Part shown: positions 10,126 through 19,136 of the stretch, piece by piece
How the letters are laid out: each line of letters begins with the position of its first letter
Numbering within the stretch: position 1 is the stretch's first letter
From: Clostridia bacterium
Lineage (GTDB): Bacteria > Bacillota > Clostridia > Christensenellales > Aristaeellaceae
Assembly: GCA_017543905.1 (NCBI GenBank)
Contig: JAFYFC010000037.1
Coordinates: 17,699-81,698, forward strand
Direction of reading: 5' to 3'
DNA: 64,000 nt
Notes under the pieces: generated by a model
The model's input: only the letters and a program-made list of their open reading frames with translations
Told to the model about the DNA's origin: nothing
Database searches by the model: none
Program-made: the position numbers and the translations under genes

Positions 10126-13100
10126 TCACGCGTTTTCCTTTTCCCATCTGCCGGGAGTCAGATATATCTCCTTTTTCTGTGAGACCAGACAGATCACCGC
10201 CTGCCTGACGGGTCTGCCGGTCAGCTCGCTCAGCGCCTCCGCGTATATGTCCAGCTGGGGCTTGTAGCGCTTTATAAGCTCCTGCTCGTCGGCGCTTCGC
10301 TCGGTTTTATAGTCCGCAAGTATCCATTCGCCGTTTTCGATGAAGCACAAATCTATCGTGCCCTGCACGAGTATGCTGCCCTCCGTGTACTCCGGACACA
10401 CGCGGCTTATCGGCATGCGCAGGGAAAAGCTCCACTCGCGCCGGCATACGTCTGCGGCGAGCGCGCGCTTCGCGACAGGACTCATTATGAAATCCGCGAT
10501 CAGCGCGGGGCTTACGAGCCTGCGCTCCTCCTCGTCTATAAGGCGCTTAGCTGCCATCAGATCCAGCTGCCGCGCCGCTTCGACGGTCATTTCCGTATAT
10601 GCCGACATGCGCCTGAAGGGCTCGTAATCCAGATACCTGAGAGAGGCGTGTATCGCAGTGCCCCGCGCGGTGTACTTTTTGGGGTCGCGGCCGCTTATAA
10701 AATCCGGCGCCTCTTTTACCTCCGGCACTATGTTCCCGCCCGTGAAGTCGCGGCCAAGGCCCGTAACAGCCAGCTTGAGCGGTGCATACGGCATAGCCTT
10801 GTAGGGATATTTCCAGTTTATTACGCGCTCCGTTTCGGGGTCGTATACGTCTGAGGCAAGCAATTCGTCCATCCGCCCGACGACGCTGTTTTCCTGCTTC
10901 TGCGTTTCCGCGCTTATATCCGCGGCGTTTATTATCCGCGTCAGCACGGCGGGCTTGCCCTCCTCCGCCGCGCAGCCGAGGCATTCGCTGCCCGGACAGC
11001 CGAGCGCGGCGGCAGCGGCTACGTCGAGCGCGCTTTTGTACAAATTCGGTCTGTCGCGCGACGCCGCCCAGTCGACGGCCGCCTTCGAAAAGTCCTTTAC
11101 GCTGCCTATAAGTATAAGCCTGTCCTGCGCGCGGGTAAGCGTAACGTACAAAACGCGCAGATCCTCCGCGAGCTCCCTGACCGAGTCGTTTACGCGTATC
11201 GCGCGCATAACGGCAGTTTCGCGCGTGCTGCACAGGCGCTCGTCCATATGCATCACCGCCGCGCCCAGATGCTTGTCCGCAAAAAAGCGCGTCTCGGCAG
11301 TATCGTTCGGGGGCTTGCTGCTGAAGCTTCTGCCCAGCATAGCCGCGAACACGACCCTGAATTCGAGCCCCTTGCTTTTGTGCGCGGTCATCAGGCGCAC
11401 GACGTCGTCGTTCTCGCCCAACTCGTGCGCGGCGCTGCCGTCTCCGCGCGTCTTCATTTCTTCGGTGTATTCCAGAAATTCCGAAAGCGAGGAGCCCCGC
11501 GCGTGCTCGAAATTGAGCGCCGTCTGGCACAATACGTCCAGATTGCCCATGCGGTGTTTGCCGTCCGGCAGCGCGCCCGCGAAGGTGTAAAAGCCGGTGT
11601 CGTCATATATAAGGCGTATCAGGCGGTTGAGCGCGATGCTGCCCGCCATGAGCTTCCACTTGTTTCTGAGGGTCAGAAAGCGTTCAAGCTGCGGGTATTT
11701 GTCACGCACGTTTTCGACCGCCTCCCACCAGCTCACGCCCTCCGACATAACGCGTATCTCCGCAAGCTCCTGCGTGCTCACGCCGAACATAGGCGAACGC
11801 AGCACGGCCAGCAGCTCTATCTCGTTTGCGCGGCTTACCAGCAGCTTGAGCGCGCTTATGACCACCGCCACCTCGTAAGCCTCGTAATAGCTTTCGCTGC
11901 CCTCCGCGTAGGCGGGTATCCCCTGCGACGCCAGCATCGCTGCCATCGGCTGCAGCACGTTTCTGCCCGTGCGCGTGATAACGCAGATGTCGCGCAAAGC
12001 GAGCGTCTTGTCATCGTCCATAAGCTCGCGTATGCGCCGCGCGATCACCACCGCCTCGCGCTCGCTGTTTTCGAGCTCCTCGGCGTCCTCGTCGCTCGTC
12101 CCGGCGTCGTCCTCCCGCGCTTCCTCGAAGACGTCGCCCTGCATATCCTCCCCTGCCGTGCCCGCTCTGTCGATTATTATAAGCTCTGTAGGCGCGTCCG
12201 CGCCGTCTGCTTTGCGCCCCATGTGGAGCTTTGCGTCCTCGTCGTAGACGATTTCGCTCGCGCCGCCGTTCATGACCCGCTCAAACAGCAGATTCACAAA
12301 ATCGATCACGCCCGCGCGGGAACGGTAGTTCGTGCCCAGCACTATAAGCTCGTTGTTCCCGCCCTGCCGGTATGCGGCGTACTTTTCCAGAAACAGCTGC
12401 GGCTCGGCGTCACGGAAGCGGTATATGCTCTGCTTTATGTCACCCACCATGAAGCGGTTGTCGTCCCCCGCGACCGCGGAGACTATCGCCTCCTGTATGT
12501 CGCTCGTGTCCTGATACTCGTCCACGAACACGTATTTATATTCGCCGTGCACGCGCGTGCGCACTTCCTCGTCCTCAAGCAGCTTTATGCTCAAATGCTC
12601 CAGATCGTCGAACGTAAGCGCCGCCCTTTCCCGCTTGACCTCGGTTAAGCGGTTTTCAAGCTCCCGCGCGAGACGGTACAGCGTTTTTACCGCCGGCGCG
12701 TCCGCCCGGACGTCCTCGAGCGTCTCCTGCCTGTCGAGGGACAAAAGCGATTTGTATATCACGTCCTTGAGCGTCTTGGACACCTTTTCGCGCAGCTTTT
12801 TGATTTCCTCGCGTTTTTCAGGGTCGCCGCCCCCGCCTTTTTTGGCGCGCGGCGGCTCGGTGTTTTTATACGCGGCGGCAAACGCGCGCAAATCGTCGTA
12901 TGAAAGCGCGTCGGTGCTTTCAAGCCTGTCAAGGTCCTGCTCGAGCGCGGGCACGTAATTTGCGGGGCCGTCCGCGCTTTTCGCGATTTCAAGCGCCTGA
13001 CTGCACCACAAACGCGCGCCCTCGAGCTTTGCGCGCGCGGCGGAAAGCAGGATATCGAACCACGTACCCCCGTCCGTTTCAAACAGCGTCAGCGTGCGCT

Positions 13101-13656
13101 CGTACCATTCGTCCGGAAAGGGCTGCGCGCTTACGAAGCCGTACATAGCCTCAACGAGCGCGCGCACCTCGCCCGGACGTCTCAGCGTGCAGAGTATCTT
13201 AAGCCCCTCGTCCGGCGCGCCGAAGGCCTCCTCCATCACGTCGTCCAGAGCGTCGCGCATGAGCAGCGCGTTTTCCGTATCGTCGAGTATCCTGAAATCG
13301 GGATCGACGTCCGCCTTTTCGAAAAACCTGCGTATAAGGCGCGTACAGAACGAGTGCAGCGTGGATATCGAGGCGAATTCGAGCCTCTCGCACTGCTCGT
13401 TAAAGCGCGCGCAGGTCTGCCTGTCCCCTGACTCGGCGCGCGCGCGCAGCTTTTCCTCAAGCTTGCGGCGCATATCCGCGCTCGCGGCGCGGGTAAAGGT
13501 GACTATCAGTATCTCGTCGATATTGACGCCTTCTTCGATGAGCCCGAGCACGCGCTCGACCAGCACGGTGGTCTTGCCGCTGCCCGCCGCGGCGGAGACC
13601 AGCAGGTTTTTGCCGCGCGATTTGATTACTCGTAGCTGTTCGGGTGAGAATTGCAT
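10126..13656 (-). CDS. addA: ATP-dependent helicase/nuclease subunit A (AddA)
   Basis: A 1176-residue UvrD-like helicase with a C-terminal nuclease. Near the N-terminus are the Q-motif (FSPEQLRVI) and Walker A (AAAGSGKTTVLVERV); then VTFTRAASADMRRKL (motif Ia), VDEYQDTS (motif II), GDIKQSIYRFRDAEP (motif III), LMTAHKSKGLEF (motif V) and YVTLTRAQD (motif VI). The last 100 or so residues carry the RecB-type nuclease motif ILADYKTER. AddAB processes double-strand breaks for recombination, replacing RecBCD in Firmicutes. No addB partner is next to it, which is unusual, although it could lie elsewhere. It diverges from the divIC-like gene. Confidence 0.92.
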   Translation of the reverse strand: MQFSPEQLRVIKSRGKNLLVSAAAGSGKTTVLVERVLGLIEEGVNIDEILIVTFTRAASADMRRKLEEKLRARAESGDRQTCARFNEQCERLEFASISTLHSFCTRLIRRFFEKADVDPDFRILDDTENALLMRDALDDVMEEAFGAPDEGLKILCTLRRPGEVRALVEAMYGFVSAQPFPDEWYERTLTLFETDGGTWFDILLSAARAKLEGARLWCSQALEIAKSADGPANYVPALEQDLDRLESTDALSYDDLRAFAAAYKNTEPPRAKKGGGGDPEKREEIKKLREKVSKTLKDVIYKSLLSLDRQETLEDVRADAPAVKTLYRLARELENRLTEVKRERAALTFDDLEHLSIKLLEDEEVRTRVHGEYKYVFVDEYQDTSDIQEAIVSAVAGDDNRFMVGDIKQSIYRFRDAEPQLFLEKYAAYRQGGNNELIVLGTNYRSRAGVIDFVNLLFERVMNGGASEIVYDEDAKLHMGRKADGADAPTELIIIDRAGTAGEDMQGDVFEEAREDDAGTSDEDAEELENSEREAVVIARRIRELMDDDKTLALRDICVITRTGRNVLQPMAAMLASQGIPAYAEGSESYYEAYEVAVVISALKLLVSRANEIELLAVLRSPMFGVSTQELAEIRVMSEGVSWWEAVENVRDKYPQLERFLTLRNKWKLMAGSIALNRLIRLIYDDTGFYTFAGALPDGKHRMGNLDVLCQTALNFEHARGSSLSEFLEYTEEMKTRGDGSAAHELGENDDVVRLMTAHKSKGLEFRVVFAAMLGRSFSSKPPNDTAETRFFADKHLGAAVMHMDERLCSTRETAVMRAIRVNDSVRELAEDLRVLYVTLTRAQDRLILIGSVKDFSKAAVDWAASRDRPNLYKSALDVAAAAALGCPGSECLGCAAEEGKPAVLTRIINAADISAETQKQENSVVGRMDELLASDVYDPETERVINWKYPYKAMPYAPLKLAVTGLGRDFTGGNIVPEVKEAPDFISGRDPKKYTARGTAIHASLRYLDYEPFRRMSAYTEMTVEAARQLDLMAAKRLIDEEERRLVSPALIADFIMSPVAKRALAADVCRREWSFSLRMPISRVCPEYTEGSILVQGTIDLCFIENGEWILADYKTERSADEQELIKRYKPQLDIYAEALSELTGRPVRQAVICLVSQKKEIYLTPGRWEKENA

Positions 13657-13778
13657 GGCTCTCCTCCATGTCTATTGTAAATTATTTATTAAATCAATTT
13701 TGCGTGCAGGAAAAGAACAGACTTTGGTCGAATTATTTTGCGCTTAAACAGACCGAGGTCTTAAAATGGAGCCTTCAG

Positions 13779-14069
13779 ATGCAGCGCAGTAAAAACCGCT
13801 TCGTTCGCTTTATCTCCAAAAACAAAATCCATGCCGCAGTATTTGTAATATTTGTGGCTTTTATCGCGCTGCAGATCGCCATCAGCAGCTCCAGGGCCTC
13901 TTATCAGAAAAATTACGAGCTCACTCAGGCGCAGAACCGCGCGCTCGAGGCGGAATACTATTCCCTGCAGCGGGAGCTCGAATTTGTCAAGTCCGACAAG
14001 GGCATAGAGCTTTACGCGCGCGCTCAGGGCATGCAGATGCCCGGCGAAACACGCTACAAGGCAAACTGA
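13779..14069 (+). CDS. Septum formation initiator family protein (DivIC/FtsL-like)
   Basis: A 96-residue bitopic protein: basic N-terminus (QRSKNRFVRFISKNK), one membrane helix (about residues 18-34), then an extracytoplasmic coiled coil (about 40-75) and a short tail containing IELYARAQGMQMPGE, the usual E.iAR...M..PGE ending of the DivIC/FtsL group. These proteins join the divisome core with FtsB/FtsQ-type partners. The start at 13779 has GGAG seven bases upstream; the frame is open further left, towards addA, but without support. Two hairpins follow at once. Confidence 0.8.
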   Translation: MQRSKNRFVRFISKNKIHAAVFVIFVAFIALQIAISSSRASYQKNYELTQAQNRALEAEYYSLQRELEFVKSDKGIELYARAQGMQMPGETRYKAN

Positions 14070-14077
14070 AAATCTAC

Positions 14078-14140
14078 GGGGCTGTTGCCAGCCCCATCGA
14101 TCGAAATGAAGCTTTGCTTCATTTCGATCGGTTTTTTTAT
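14078..14140 (+). terminator. Double hairpin terminator after the divIC-like gene
   Basis: The first hairpin (14078-14095) pairs GGGGCTG with CAGCCCC over a four-base loop. The second (14098-14130) is a perfect 15-pair stem, CGATCGAAATGAAGC with its complement, over a TTT loop, and is followed by GTTTTTTTAT. The second is a textbook intrinsic terminator. Confidence 0.92.
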
Positions 14141-14387
14141 TCTGCATTATAGACCATCTGTTTCAAAACGTCGGGCGGCAGGAGGAAATCCAACAGGATA
14201 ACAATTTTTGCTGAAAATCCTGCGGGATTTTCCGGGCGCAAGGCGCACCGCCTCAAATCACAGATTTGAGCCGATGCGTCCCGCCGAAGGCGGGATTGAT
14301 TTGCCGATGGCAAATCAACCTCAAATTGAGCAGTAGCGATTATTTGCTCCGGTCGTCTTCGCTCCCTGCGCAAAAATCGCGTCCTCG
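14141..14387 (+). repeat. Hairpin-mosaic repeat, copy 1
   Basis: Non-coding. From 14213 it is a row of short perfect palindromes: GAAAATCC/GGATTTTC (14213-14232), CTCAAATC/GATTTGAG (14252-14270), TCCCGCC/GGCGGGA (14279-14295) and TTGATTTGCC/GGCAAATCAA (14296-14318). A less structured core follows (about 14319-14387, with GTCGTCTTCGCTCC and CAAAAATCGCGTCCTCG). The same order, sequence and spacing recur in reverse at 63830-64000, with about 85-90 percent identity by eye. The first 70 bases (14141-14212) show nothing I can name. See copy 2 for the structural argument. Confidence 0.8.
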
Positions 14388-14462
14388 GGCGGGCAAAGCT
14401 CGCCCTGCGGATTGTAGTTGGAGGGGCAAGCCCCTCCAAGCCTCCCCTGGGCTTTTGTATTT
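14388..14462. repeat. Two further hairpins flanking repeat copy 1
   Basis: GGGCGGGC and GCTCGCCC (14387-14405) nearly pair around AAA, and TTGGAGGGG pairs perfectly with CCCCTCCAA over CAAG (about 14418-14439). These take the place that unit A occupies in copy 2, so the element looks modular. The second hairpin, or AAGCC/GGGCTTTT just after it, could also act as a weak terminator. Confidence 0.5.
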
Positions 14463-14480
14463 CTGAAGCAGCTCATCATT

Positions 14481-15413
14481 TTATTCGTCCCGCCGCGCGG
14501 TTTCCTTGATTATGTATTTGGGTCTGCGCTTGGTTTCGGCGTATATTTTGCCGGCGTATTCCCCTGTCACGCCCAGCGCGGTCAGCAAAAGCCCGCCTAT
14601 AAACCACACCGAAAACGCCGCAAAGCCCGTCTGAGTGCCGGGCACGCAGACGTCTATTATGCCCATCACGAGAGACGCAAGCAGTACGCACAGCCCCGTT
14701 ATCCATATAAGCCGTATCGGCTTTACGGAAAACGAGGTTATGCCCTGAAACGCGAGGGCGAGCATTTTTTTGAGCGGATAATGGCTCACGCCCGCGAAGC
14801 GTTCCGCGCGCTCGTAATACACCTTCTCGGTATTGAAGCCCAGCAGCGGCACCATGCCGCGCAGGTACAGATTGACCTCGGTATAGCTCATAAGCGCGCC
14901 AAGCGCGCGCGCGGACAGCAGGCGGAAATCCGCGTGATTGTACACGCTCTCCGCGCCCATCGCCGTCATCAGCTTATAAAACGCCTCCGCGCTCAGACGC
15001 TTGAAGACAGAATCGGTCTTGCGGCTGCTTCTTACGCCGTAAACGACGTCCGCGCCCGCCTGCAGCTTCTGCACGAACACGCGCATCGTATTCACGTCGT
15101 CCTGAAGGTCCGCGTCGATGCTTATGCACGCGTCGCATTTGCCGCGCGCGTATTCCATGCCCGCCCACACCGCGTTCTGATGCCCGCTGTTGTGCGCGAG
15201 GGAGATCCCCTCGAAGCGCGCGTCGTTCGCACTCGCGCGTATAATGTCCCACGTGCCGTCGCGGCTGCCGTCGTCCACGAATACCACGCGGCTGTTTTCC
15301 GCCAGCAGATCCGCGTTTTCGTCCAGAAACGCGCCCAGACGCCTGACCGTCTCCGGCAGCACCTCCTGCTCGTTATAGCAGGGCACGACTATATACAGTA
15401 CGGTTTTGTCCAT
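14481..15413 (-). CDS. Family 2 glycosyltransferase, GtrB/DPM1-like
   Basis: A 310-residue enzyme with an N-terminal GT-A domain (YIVVPCYNEQEVLPETV, VFVDDGSRDGTWD, then the metal-binding ISIDADLQDD) and two C-terminal membrane helices (about residues 232-255 and 265-290). This is the architecture of GtrB-like enzymes, which move a sugar from a nucleotide to undecaprenyl phosphate for later transfer to wall polymers or glycans. It lies 12 bases after dnaE on the same strand, so is probably co-transcribed. Its sugar is not readable from the sequence. Confidence 0.88.
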   Translation of the reverse strand: MDKTVLYIVVPCYNEQEVLPETVRRLGAFLDENADLLAENSRVVFVDDGSRDGTWDIIRASANDARFEGISLAHNSGHQNAVWAGMEYARGKCDACISIDADLQDDVNTMRVFVQKLQAGADVVYGVRSSRKTDSVFKRLSAEAFYKLMTAMGAESVYNHADFRLLSARALGALMSYTEVNLYLRGMVPLLGFNTEKVYYERAERFAGVSHYPLKKMLALAFQGITSFSVKPIRLIWITGLCVLLASLVMGIIDVCVPGTQTGFAAFSVWFIGGLLLTALGVTGEYAGKIYAETKRRPKYIIKETARRDE

Positions 15414-15425
15414 GCACGTTCTCCT

Positions 15426-18400
15426 TTACGACTTAAGCACCACGCAGTCCTCGCCCAGCAGCTGCTCAAGCCCCTCCCTGTCGTAATCCGCGCTGACCCA
15501 GCACGAGGACGGCGCGAGGTAGTTTTTCTTTTCCTCGGCGAAATAGAAATATACCCTTATGCTGCCGGGCGTAGTTTCAAGTATGAACTTAACCGCCTCC
15601 AGCATGTCCCGCGTAAGCTTCAGGTAGAGCTTCCCCTCTGCGCCCGCGCCCGCCTTGCGCGCCGACGTGCCCTCAGAGCGCCCGTCCGCCTGCGCGGAGT
15701 CCGGGCTCAGGCTTCTCGCGCTTTCGAGCACGAGATTGGGCGCCTTGCCGTCACGGCTCGAAAAGCGGCCGCTCATCACCACCGTGTCGCCCTCGTTGAG
15801 CTCTGAGCCTATGCGTTCGTATACCTTCGGAAAAGCGAGCACCTCGGTCGAGCCGTACAGATCCTCCAGCACGTAAATGCCCATCATCTGCCCAGATTTG
15901 GTGGCCTTGGCGGTCTTGGACGCGATTATCCCGCCCATCTCCACGCGCCGCCCGTCCAGCTGCGCGTAAGCGTCCTCCTGCCCCTCCTCGCTTTCGAGCG
16001 AGGACAGGTACGCGGAGTTCATATCGAGCCGCGAGAGCTGCCTTGCGTACTCGTCCAGCGGGTGTCCCGTCAGATATATGCCGGTATACTCCTTCTCCAT
16101 CATCAGGCTCTCGCGCTTTCCGAAGGGCGCCATATCCGGAAAGTCGTCGCCCACCTCCGGCGCGTAGGTGTCGTCGTCGAACAGGGACATCTGTCCCGAG
16201 GAAATCCCGCCGGATTTTTTGTTCGCCGCATCCATCACCGATTCATAGACGCACAGCTTCTGTCTGCGGTTTCCCGGCAGCGTGTCAAAGGCGCCCGCTT
16301 TTATAAGCGATTCCACCGCTTTTTTGTTTACCGCGCCGCCCGAAAGGCGGTTTATGAAATCCGTAAGACCCTTGTAAGCGCCCTCGGCGCGGTCCTTAAG
16401 TATCGCCTCTATCGCGTTGTGTCCCAAATTCTTGACCGCGTTCAGGCCGAAGCGTATCGCGGGCTTTTCCTCGAAGGTCTCGACCGAAAACTTCTCGCGG
16501 CTGCTGTTTACGTCCGGCGGCAGTATCTTTATGCTGTTTTTGCGGCAGAACTGTATGTAATACGCCACCTTCGTAAGGTTGCCCGCGATCGAATTGAACA
16601 TCGCCGCCATGAACTGCGCGGGATAGTGGCATTTGAGCCACGCGGTCTGCACGGCGACCACCGCGTAGGCGGCGGCGTGCGCCTTATTGAACGCGTAGGA
16701 CGCGAACGCCGTCATTTCGTCGAATATCTGCTCCGCCGCCTGCTCGCTTATGCCGCGCCTGAGCGCGCCGGGCACGTCCACGCTGCCGTCCTCGTTAAGC
16801 TTGCCGTGAATGAAGTATTCCTTCTCCTTCGCCATCACGTCGTGCTTTTTCTTGCTCATCGCGCGGCGCACGAGGTCGCTTCTGCCCATGGAATAGCCCG
16901 CCAGATCGCGCACTATCTGCATTACCTGCTCCTGATACACCATGCAGCCGTAGGTCACGTCGAGCACGGGCTCGAGCTCCGGCGTCACGTAGCGTATGGA
17001 CGAGGGGTCCTGCTTGCCCTGTATGAAGCGCGGAATGGAGTCCATAGGTCCGGGCCGGTACAGCGAGATCGCGGCGATTATATCCTCGAAGCAGCGCGGC
17101 TTCATGCTCATCAGAAACGCGCGCATCCCGCCGGATTCGAGCTGGAACACGCCGTCCGTGTCGCCCGCGCAGATCATGTCGTATACCGCGCTGTCCTCCA
17201 TCGGGATTTCGTCGCCTGCCGGCGCGTTCCCGACGCTTTCTTTTATATATTCGAGGCTGTCGCCGATCACGTTTAACGTGCGCAGACCGAGAAAATCCAT
17301 TTTGAGCAGACCGAGGCTTTCCAGCGTGCCCATCGGATACTGCGTGGTGATCACGTCCGCGTTCGTCTGAAGCGGCACGTAGTCGCTGACGGGACGCGCG
17401 GTTATGAGCACGCCCGCCGCGTGCGTGGAGGCGTGGCGGGGCATGCCCTCCAGCCTGCGCGCTATGTCTATCATGCGGCGCACGCTCTCGTCCTCGTCGT
17501 ACGCGCTTTTAAGCTCAGGGTTGATCGATAGCGCCTTGTCTATCGTCATGTCGAGCGCCGCGGGAACCATTTTGGAAATCTGATCCGTGCGGGAGTAGCT
17601 TATGTCGAGCACGCGCCCGACGTCGCGTATCACCGCCTTTGCGGCGAGCGTGCCGAAGGTTATTATCTGGCTTACGTGGTCGTGCCCGTACTTGCGCGCC
17701 ACGTAGTCTATCACCTCGCCGCGCCGCTCGTAGTCGAAATCGGAGTCTATATCCGGCATCGACACGCGCTCTGGGTTTAAAAACCTTTCGAACAGCAGCT
17801 TGTATTTGAGCGGATCGATCGAGGTTATGCCCAGCGTGTAGGCGACTATCGACGCCGCGCCGCTCCCGCGCCCGGGGCCCACGAGTATACCGTGCTCGCG
17901 TGCGTAGTTGATATAATCCCAGACTATGAGGAAATAGTCCACATAGCCCATGTTTTCGATCACGCCCAGCTCGTATTCGAGCCGCTCGCGCGCGTCGGCG
18001 CGTTCAGGCGCGTATCTGCGTTTTAGTCCCTCCTCACACAGGCGTCTGAGTAACCCCTTCGCGGTCTCGCCCTCAGGCAGCGGATAGGCGGGCAGGTGCT
18101 TGGTTTTGAAGTCGAAGGTGACCTTACAGCGCTGCGCGATCTCCTCCGTGCGGTCGAGCGCGTCCTGAAACTGCGGAAACACATCCAGCATTTCCGCCTC
18201 GCTCTTCACGTACAGCTGATCCGTGTGCATGCGCATGCGGTCCTCGTCGGAGAGCTTTTTGCCCGTCTGTATGCACATCAGCACTTCCTGAGCCTGTGCG
18301 TCCTCGCGCTTCAGGTAGTGGCAGTCGTTCGTGATTACCAGCGGTATGCCCGTATCCTCCGAGAGGCGGATGAGCCCGGGCAGCGTCTGCTTTTCGTCGG

Positions 18401-18929
18401 GCAGACCGTGATCCTGGAGTTCGATAAAAAAATTGTTCTTTCCGAATATATCCCTGTATTCAAGCGCGAAACGCTTCGCGCGCTCGTAATCGCCGTTAAG
18501 CAGCGCCTTCGGCACGTCTCCGGACAGACACGCGCTCAGCGCGATAAGCCCGCCGGCGTATCTGCGCAGGCACTCGTAATCCACGCGCGGCTTATAGTAA
18601 AACCCGCGCGTAAAGCCCTCGCTCACGAGCTTGCAGAGATTGCGGTAGCCCTCCTGCGTTTCGCACAAAAGTATCAGGTGGCTGTATTCGCGCGCCGCGC
18701 CGGTTTTCTCGTTCATATCGCGGCACACGTATACCTCGCAGCCTATTACGGGATGTATGCCGCGCTTTTCCGCTTCCGTATAAAAATCCACCGCGCCGTA
18801 CATGACCCCGTGATCGGTCACGGCGCAGGAGGTCATACCGAGCTCCTTTATCCTGTCCAGCAGCTCGTCTATGCGATTTGCGCCGTCGAGCAGGCTGTAG
18901 CAGGTATGCATATGCAGGTGGGCAAACAT
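15426..18929 (-). CDS. dnaE: DNA polymerase III subunit alpha (DnaE)
   Basis: A 1167-residue replicative-type polymerase. The N-terminal PHP domain starts HLHMHTCYSLLDGA; the polymerase active site has GPGRGSGAASIVAYTLGIT and MPDIDSDFDYERR with the catalytic aspartates; the thumb/fingers contain FQLESGGMR and YQEQVMQI; an OB-fold lies near residue 1000. The lack of a PolC-type exonuclease makes it DnaE1/DnaE3-like. In Firmicutes it usually works beside PolC, which is not in the window. ATG 18929 follows GGAGGAAAG. It precedes the glycosyltransferase in a likely two-gene operon. Confidence 0.96.
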   Translation of the reverse strand: MFAHLHMHTCYSLLDGANRIDELLDRIKELGMTSCAVTDHGVMYGAVDFYTEAEKRGIHPVIGCEVYVCRDMNEKTGAAREYSHLILLCETQEGYRNLCKLVSEGFTRGFYYKPRVDYECLRRYAGGLIALSACLSGDVPKALLNGDYERAKRFALEYRDIFGKNNFFIELQDHGLPDEKQTLPGLIRLSEDTGIPLVITNDCHYLKREDAQAQEVLMCIQTGKKLSDEDRMRMHTDQLYVKSEAEMLDVFPQFQDALDRTEEIAQRCKVTFDFKTKHLPAYPLPEGETAKGLLRRLCEEGLKRRYAPERADARERLEYELGVIENMGYVDYFLIVWDYINYAREHGILVGPGRGSGAASIVAYTLGITSIDPLKYKLLFERFLNPERVSMPDIDSDFDYERRGEVIDYVARKYGHDHVSQIITFGTLAAKAVIRDVGRVLDISYSRTDQISKMVPAALDMTIDKALSINPELKSAYDEDESVRRMIDIARRLEGMPRHASTHAAGVLITARPVSDYVPLQTNADVITTQYPMGTLESLGLLKMDFLGLRTLNVIGDSLEYIKESVGNAPAGDEIPMEDSAVYDMICAGDTDGVFQLESGGMRAFLMSMKPRCFEDIIAAISLYRPGPMDSIPRFIQGKQDPSSIRYVTPELEPVLDVTYGCMVYQEQVMQIVRDLAGYSMGRSDLVRRAMSKKKHDVMAKEKEYFIHGKLNEDGSVDVPGALRRGISEQAAEQIFDEMTAFASYAFNKAHAAAYAVVAVQTAWLKCHYPAQFMAAMFNSIAGNLTKVAYYIQFCRKNSIKILPPDVNSSREKFSVETFEEKPAIRFGLNAVKNLGHNAIEAILKDRAEGAYKGLTDFINRLSGGAVNKKAVESLIKAGAFDTLPGNRRQKLCVYESVMDAANKKSGGISSGQMSLFDDDTYAPEVGDDFPDMAPFGKRESLMMEKEYTGIYLTGHPLDEYARQLSRLDMNSAYLSSLESEEGQEDAYAQLDGRRVEMGGIIASKTAKATKSGQMMGIYVLEDLYGSTEVLAFPKVYERIGSELNEGDTVVMSGRFSSRDGKAPNLVLESARSLSPDSAQADGRSEGTSARKAGAGAEGKLYLKLTRDMLEAVKFILETTPGSIRVYFYFAEEKKNYLAPSSCWVSADYDREGLEQLLGEDCVVLKS

Positions 18930-19052
18930 ATCTTTCCTCCGAAGCTTTATCCTTATAATATTCGCCGGAACGCAGAAATATCCTGCATGTAAAAAAGCTA
19001 TTTAATTTGCCGCAGGATAAGCACTGAGTTTGATTATTAACTATGCTGGATA

Positions 19053-19081
19053 TTGCATTTTTTTACGGTTTTTCATATAAT
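19053..19081 (+). promoter_or_regulatory. Promoter of the HTH-receiver regulator
   Basis: TTGCAT (19053-19058), a 17-base spacer rich in T, then TATAAT (19076-19081). It lies 55 bases before the ATG at 19137, which has the ribosome site AAGGGGG. Confidence 0.7.
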
Positions 19082-19136
19082 AATTCTTTGAGAAATATGT
19101 TTTGATTGCGCAACAAATTAAGGGGGTTTTCCTTCC

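Noticed and set aside
14141..14480. Possible riboswitch or tRNA between the divIC-like gene and the glycosyltransferase
   Set aside because: The hairpins are serial simple palindromes shared with copy 2; no aptamer core or cloverleaf is seen.
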